Of a stretch of 64,000 nucleotides of DNA, positions 59,101 to 64,000 are shown piece by piece (the first letter of the stretch is position 1; the number at the start of each line of letters is the position of its first letter). The stretch spans positions 75,153-139,152 of the forward strand of contig NW_013171815.1 of the NCBI RefSeq assembly GCF_000151665.1, given 5' to 3'. Source of the stretch: Blastocystis hominis (lineage: Eukaryota > Sar > Bigyra > Opalinata > Blastocystidae). The translations under genes were made by a program, and so were the position numbers. Under the pieces are notes generated by a model that did no database searches, was not told where the DNA came from, and was given only the letters and a program-made list of their open reading frames with translations.

Positions 59101-61111
59101 GATAGCTATATTTCTCACCCTCTCCACTCACTCCTACCAGCTGTTGTTCAGAGGCAGCACATCCTGGCAAGGCTCTTCCTTGGGCATCTCGCTGTACATC
59201 ACGCTGCCGTAGAAGTGGCTGAGCTCCTCGTCCGTGGGCTCTTCCTCCGTATCGCGCTCCTCCCACTCCTTGATCATCTTGTACGCCTTCTGCGCAGGCA
59301 GGAAGATGAAGAATCGACGCTTGTCGTCCTGGGTGTCCGGCACGTACATGTAGTTATTATCGTTGTTCGGATCGAAATCAGGAGCGTTCGTATCCACCAT
59401 CGGATTCAGCTGCTTCACACGCGCTACATCTCACACAGCCTCGTCAGTACACTACGCTTCTCGGAAGCCTCGGGACGCATGAACAGCACCACATCCATTC
59501 CATCCTCGCTCACACGCAGTCCATCCGATCGCACGACGATGGCTTCCTTCTCCGCGCCTCGCACCACCGTAGGCAGCTCGACCAGATAGTGCGAGAAGTG
59601 CTCACGCATGCCTCGATAGTTCACCACGAAGCTGGGACAGGGCTTGTGGTCCTTCAGCTCCAGCTCGTAGTTCGTGAAGAAGTGGATCAAGGGCATCGTC
59701 AGCGGTGCGAGCGTTTCCTCTGTCGTTCCCTCGTAGAACGCGCGGAACGGGACCTGGCGAGGCGAGGCGGAGGTCATTCCTCGGCCCAGATGCGTGTACT
59801 TATCCCAGAGAGACAGACCCACGACGTGGCCGTTGGGGAAAGAAAGCATGATCAAGTTCTCTCGAGGGTGGCAAGACAGAGACGGAACGACGTACGCCGG
59901 TTGGTCGTCCATCAGCTCGTTGATGCGGTACAGCTCGCACAGTCGCATGGCCTTTCGCGGAGCATATCTAGCGCTCATTCCCCGGCCGCGGTCCTACGTC
60001 CAGATGGTCAGATACGTGCCTTGGTCGCCAGTGACAATCGCAAACAGCAGCGGCTCGGTGGGGTGGAAGCACAGCGAGACGATGTTGTCTCCGTAAGGAC
60101 AGGCGTTCAGACGGCAGCACCACGCACCCAGAGGGCACGAGTACACGACGATGCTGCTGTCGTTGCAGCCCACGGCGAAGATCTTCATCTGGGGATGCCA
60201 GCAAATGCAATTGATGTTGTACACCTCGCCCTCCACGCTGTGCAGACGATCTTCACGCGCCTCCAATCCACGACGCATATCCAAAACCTTCTCCAGCGTC
60301 ACTTCGGCTATGCATTACGATCCGGACCCGATCACTACGGTAGTCCTCTTCCTCCTGTTCATCTTCCGGAACATCGCCGAATCCGCGCTTACCGATCTGG
60401 TACAGCAGAACCAGACTGTCGCTCGTTCCCACGGCTAGCGTGCAGCCACGATAGGAGCAAGCGGCAGCAGTAACGTAAATATCGTATTTAATTTTGGATT
60501 GAGAGAGGTCGTACTCGGACATCATACCAGTCAGGCAGTAACCCTAGCGGTGAGCCGCAGAAACTGCCTCCTACTCCCATTTCTTGAGCGTTGTATCCAC
60601 AAGCAAAACCAGATGGGTTGATTCCTCCGTGAGTAGCAGCAAACACTCCGGAGAAAGACTCTTCCACTCCGTCAGTAGTAGCCACATAGTGGTGGCGAGT
60701 CATATCGTAAATAGTGAGAGCAATGTTATCTTGGCAAGCGACAACGTATTCCTGTCCCTTTTTCGAGAAGGACGAAAGCAGCTGCACTACACTTCGATTC
60801 GAAGGTACTCCAGAAGGAATGGTCGAAATCAGGCCTCCAGTGAATAAATCGTACTCCTGGATGCACTGCTTTGTGTGTACGTAATATGATGGCTTACGAC
60901 TATTGAAACAGACTGGGATAGGAATATCTCCAGTGTAATCAAATTGTCGTTCAAAACGCTTCTGCAAGAACATTCCTAGACGATTAGCATACACAAAAAT
61001 CAAGCCCAACTGCGCTAAGACGCTTTGAATAATAAGATATGAGAAACAACAATCATGGAACTCATGAACCGCAATACATATGTGTTTTCCATGGGACGAC
61101 ATGCAATACAT
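53134..61111 (-). CDS. Giant WD40-solenoid-LamG protein with KE/PE-rich tail
   Basis: Predicted about 2,530 aa from 13-14 exons (introns 29-38 nt; CDS divisible by three). Residues 1-740 form WD40-type propellers (FAVGCNDSSIVVYSC, SLCFHPTEPLLFAIVTGDQG). Residues about 750-1150 are an alpha-solenoid like coatomer alpha/beta' (LLSRALVPLEPLVMGLLKAPE; CGDFNTARKCMDLCGDDW). Residues about 1160-1400 are a LamG/concanavalin-like domain (VLYLRMENRD, TLEMWVKRD, WKHIAATIDCV, LFVDGVKV). The last ~1,120 residues are Lys/Glu/Pro repeats with many DFDFDEEE blocks, a His-rich patch and a basic, Ser-rich end. A coat-like trafficking role is suggested only by the propeller-solenoid plan. A 36-nt in-frame GT-AG segment near 61030 may be an extra intron. 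The start at 61111 is the first good ATG; a nearby one is in frame. Confidence 0.8.
54110..55880 (-). repeat. Imperfect KE/PE and DFDFDEEE repeats
   Basis: Low-complexity coding sequence of the giant protein's tail, dominated by GAG/AAG/CCT codons. Several copies of EDFDFDEEE separated by Lys/Glu/Pro runs suggest expansion by duplication. The codon bias leaves a long antisense open frame. Confidence 0.85.
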
Positions 61112-61208
61112 GATTTGCTTTCGATTCAATTATCAAATATAGAGTGAATATCAACAAAGAAAACGCATAGAGAAAAGTGGAAAAGGAAATCAAAAATTGG
61201 ATTCCTGC

Positions 61209-61918
61209 TCAAAAGACTTGGCGCGAGGCAAATCGAGAATAGAACACATTGCGTGCACTCTCTATCGAGGAACCATTCGAGCGATTGCGTACTTTGGGTC
61301 TAGGAGGAGTTTGCAGGGCAATTTCCAAGGAACGAGCACGCTTCTTCGATTCTTCTACTGCATTATTTAGCTTTTGGTAAATCGAATCGATCTAGCCAAA
61401 AAAACACGAACAAAAATTATGTACAATAGACTCCATAGAAGGGAGGGATGACTTTTTCGAAGCACTGGATCGCAGTGATGCACTGGAAACATAGGACGAG
61501 GTATCGATTTCAAAATCAATCGATGGTTGGCGTAATTGAGTCATCGATCCTTCTTGAAACTACATAGAACAACGATGTGCTGACTCACGATGCGTGGAAT
61601 GTCGTCCATGGAGTAGTCTATGGATTGTTGAGAAGGTTGAAACAAGTGTAAATCGGATAAGTGAATTGTCTCAGCTTCAGAAAGAGTCGAACCTCCTGTC
61701 TATTCCGAATCAAAAGAGAGAATGAGAATTCACCTTCGAGAGAATGCTTTCCTTCAAAACACTATTGCAATCGATGATTTCTGTATCATTGGACTATACG
61801 TGGATAGCTATACAAATTAGGCTACTTTGACAGAGAATGAATCCTCTTGCTTATCTTCAGTAATGTCAGAGAGTTGCGAAATATCCCCAGACAAAGGATC
61901 TCCATTGCACTCCGACAT
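61209..61918 (-). CDS. Unrecognised 193-aa protein, Ser-rich
   Basis: Five exons; introns of 32, 34, 29 and 33 nt; CDS divisible by three. The N-terminal part is acidic and Ser-rich (MSECNGDPLSGDISQLSD), the middle is Ser-rich (SYVSSASLRSSASKKSS), and near the C terminus a helix (SIYQKLNNAVEESKKRARSL) is followed by a basic tail ending FYSRFASRQVF. No domain is recognised. It looks disordered and could be a regulated adaptor. Confidence 0.65.
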
Positions 61919-62009
61919 CCCTACATATACTCAAAACAAATAAGAAATGAGAGACACGAAGATTGTCAACAAACAGCACACTATATACAGAACTATATAT
62001 TACAAACGT

Positions 62010-62769
62010 TTAAGGCATCGCATCTCTTAGCATCTTCATAATAGAAGTGATCTCTCCCCGAATCAGAACTTTTTCCGCAGTACTTAAACTCTCCTAATCC
62101 TTACAAAAATAGTTTAAAAAATCACGGTTTTCGACTTTGTTAAATCATATGAATTGCTGTTCTTTGTCAGACGAACAAAGGTATCCACACTCCCTTGGTT
62201 GCGCAAAATCTGTATTCTACAAGTTACACTACCACTATTGCTGAAAACTTACTGAGATAAACATTCTGGAGCAGACACCTATACATCAACTGCAAACCAA
62301 ACAATTACAGGCTTCACCTCGGGAGGATGGTCCATCACATGCCTTCTCTGTACCGTTTTAAAAACATGCGTATACTGACCTTGTTCCGGACTAAAGTGAA
62401 TCGCCAATCCCGTGAGTACATGGAGTCATCATCAACGAGAGCTAAATTTCCATCGATTAGCTCAAATCCGAATTCTTTGCAAAAGTCAGAAACCTAGATT
62501 GCAAATCTCACAAAACCACACTTTCATCTTTTGTACACGAGAAGATAGTTGAGATATAAGGATAATAAGGTTGTCTCGAATAATTTTCGCTTCCTTCATA
62601 GCGTTATCCTGTAGCTCTGCGCAATTCAGTTGCACTACACGGATCACTCTATCCCACAAATCGGTTGCTTACATTTTATCTTTAGTTGGTCAAAAAATTC
62701 CTTCTTCTTTATATACTCAGGATCGGAGCAAATATCAATATCTTTTATCGCATTTCTTGTCTCAGCCAT
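62010..62769 (-). CDS. Unrecognised 187-aa helical protein
   Basis: Seven exons; introns of 38, 28, 32, 30, 36 and 32 nt; CDS divisible by three. Charged helices dominate (YIKKKEFFDQLKIKLQLNC, NAMKEAKIIRDNLIILISQL), with a central FCKEFGFELIDGNLALVDDD. No family is recognised; size and helix content would suit a small kinetochore, motor-adaptor or centrosomal subunit, but nothing specific supports this. A TGTGCTGTTTGTTGAC motif about 70 bp after the stop separates it from the next gene. Confidence 0.65.
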
Positions 62770-62837
62770 GCTCGGTAATTCCGGATTGGTACGAAGTGAT
62801 TCCATACAACAGGAATCAATCTAATTTTGGATTTTCG

Positions 62838-62845
62838 AACAAACA
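62838..62845 (-). terminator. TGTTTGTT at fixed distance after ZMAT5-like stop
   Basis: Exact octamer on the minus strand. The T of the TGA stop is at 62850, leaving exactly four bases before the motif. Confidence 0.7.
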
Positions 62846-62847
62846 AT

Positions 62848-63432
62848 TCATCCCCACTCGACGGGCGGTGCACTTTCAAAAACACTTGAGTGGACAGGCA
62901 GAAGGGAAGGTGGCAAATCCACGCGCAAGGGTAAAAATCGTTCGCGGAATGTTTGGGGGGCTGATTCTTGATTTCCTTCCTCCGCATTGTTTGTCTCTCG
63001 TGCATCTGCTGCAGCCAGCGTGCAGTCTGGATTGGCTTCAACAGGAACCCAGGGCGTATCCTCGATTGGGCGCACGGTGGTCTCCAGCATTCCATCTACG
63101 ATGGCACACTCTGCAAAAGAATACCTGGAATTACGCTAAAACCATCTCGAATATCGTCCGTGATCCCGACGTGGCGATAAGGACATTTGTTTCCTAGTCG
63201 GCAAAACCCACTCTTTTTAAAAGTCATGCAGACTTGCTGAGTCTTGGAACGCTGAACAGCAGCTGCCGTTTCTATTCAAAATAGCAAAGAATCAAGCCTT
63301 ACCTCGCTTCGATTCGTACCACATGCGCACATTGTTTTGATGAAGCTGAGATTGAAAATGCGCGTCTCTTTTCTCCTTAGAATCAATAAATGACCGTCCA
63401 CAATAGTCGCAGTAATACCTTCGCTGAGGCAT
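62848..63432 (-). CDS. ZMAT5-like (U11/U12-20K) zinc-finger protein
   Basis: 174 aa, two introns (31 and 29 nt). The N terminus is a U1-type C2H2 finger, RRYYCDYCGRSFIDSKEKRD with HFQSQLHQNNVRMWYES, followed by a CCCH finger CMTFKKSGFCRLGNKCPYRH (C-x8-C-x5-C-x3-H). This two-finger order is that of ZMAT5, a protein of the minor-spliceosome U11/U12 snRNP in animals and plants. The C-terminal half is acidic and unstructured. U1-C is the main alternative but lacks the CCCH finger. Confidence 0.82.
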
Positions 63433-64000
63433 CTTCAAATTAGGTTGTTATGACGTAGGAATGAACAGAGCTTCTCGATTCCAATAGTTTCCAGAGAAGA
63501 TGGATAAAATACACTGAACCTCAAAAAAAGAATGCCCTATCTACCATTTGCACTTTATCTCTTCTATTCTATTTGTAACTCTTTCAGTATCTATCAAACT
63601 CTCTGTTTTCGTTCCTTTGTGAATCCACCATTGTATATGGTTCCCTGCATCTTATTGTAGTTGCAACAGTGGTTAATCATTTCGGATAGTTGAATGGAAC
63701 TGTGTAACCCTGATGAGATCGATTATTGTTCGTTCTGTCTGAATTGAGCTTGAATAGTTTTGTTGCTGCTAATTTGTGATCGTTTCTCCAAAAGAAATTC
63801 AAAGAATCGGAGAGGCGGAGTTTGTTAAATAGAATCAGGATTTCGATGGTACTACCTTGTTTCCACTAATCATCATGTGTATAAAGAATACGCTCGGTTT
63901 TCTCGTGTTCTAGTTTCGATTCCTGTTTTTCCCAATTTCCAAGCGTAGTAACGAATTTTTATTGAATTGTTGCTTACTATTTTGTGCATTTCTCGTGTTG
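63433..64000 (+). other. Window end, no gene seen
   Basis: AT-rich sequence upstream of the ZMAT5-like gene with no splice-consistent exon on either strand. May hold a promoter or the start of a gene beyond the window. Confidence 0.5.

Overview
This is nuclear DNA of a compact, intron-rich protist. I infer Blastocystis (anaerobic gut stramenopile) or a very close relative. Three observations point there. First, almost every gene is split by tiny introns: about 150 were inferred, nearly all 27-38 nt with a mode near 30 nt, GT-AG, often ending TAG. Second, the octamer TGTTTGTT recurs at gene 3' ends, and at least two genes have no genomic stop codon before it; polyadenylation-created stops before this octamer are the published Blastocystis signature. 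Third, there is a pyruvate:ferredoxin oxidoreductase with a mitochondrion-type presequence. The subtype cannot be told from the sequence alone. Exon models were checked by reading-frame continuity and by total CDS length being divisible by three; splice sites remain predictions without RNA.

Layout. 1-4.8 kb: GT90 glycosyltransferase (runs off the left edge), CK2 regulatory subunit, a FolK-FolP fusion and a glutaredoxin. 4.8-14.9 kb: a 1866-aa FYR/DDT/PHD/SANT chromatin protein and a plasma-membrane-type Ca2+-ATPase with a Cys/His-rich insertion. 15-24.3 kb: TSR1 and a PTEN-like phosphatase (divergent), tRNA-Ser(GCU), a tiny membrane protein, AAMP/Sqt1, TFIIF-beta and a D-serine dehydratase. 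24.4-33.3 kb: a short charged protein, a CstF64-like RRM protein, a coiled-coil protein, an AT-rich MORN/leucine-rich-repeat gene and PFOR. 34.5-44 kb: BAR-SH3 protein, Rtt106-like histone chaperone, bHLH-PAS-like factor, ASNSD1-like protein with a (GAAACC)41 insertion, and a Pumilio protein. 44-49.4 kb: APH-1, the TFIIIC TPR subunit and a FAIM-like protein. 50.9-63.4 kb: an unrecognised 693-aa protein, a roughly 2,530-aa WD40-solenoid-LamG-acidic-tail protein, two small unrecognised genes and a ZMAT5-like zinc-finger protein.

The gene set is mostly housekeeping: pol II and pol III transcription (TFIIF, TFIIIC), chromatin (FYR protein, Rtt106-like), ribosome assembly (TSR1, AAMP/Sqt1), RNA processing (CstF64, ZMAT5, Pumilio), folate synthesis, membrane trafficking (BAR-SH3, PTEN-like) and anaerobic energy metabolism. 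There is no sign of operons, CRISPR arrays or mobile elements. The most striking structure is at gene ends: in four genes the T of the stop codon (encoded, or completed by poly(A)) lies exactly four bases before TGTTTGTT, and convergent neighbours share palindromic versions of the motif.
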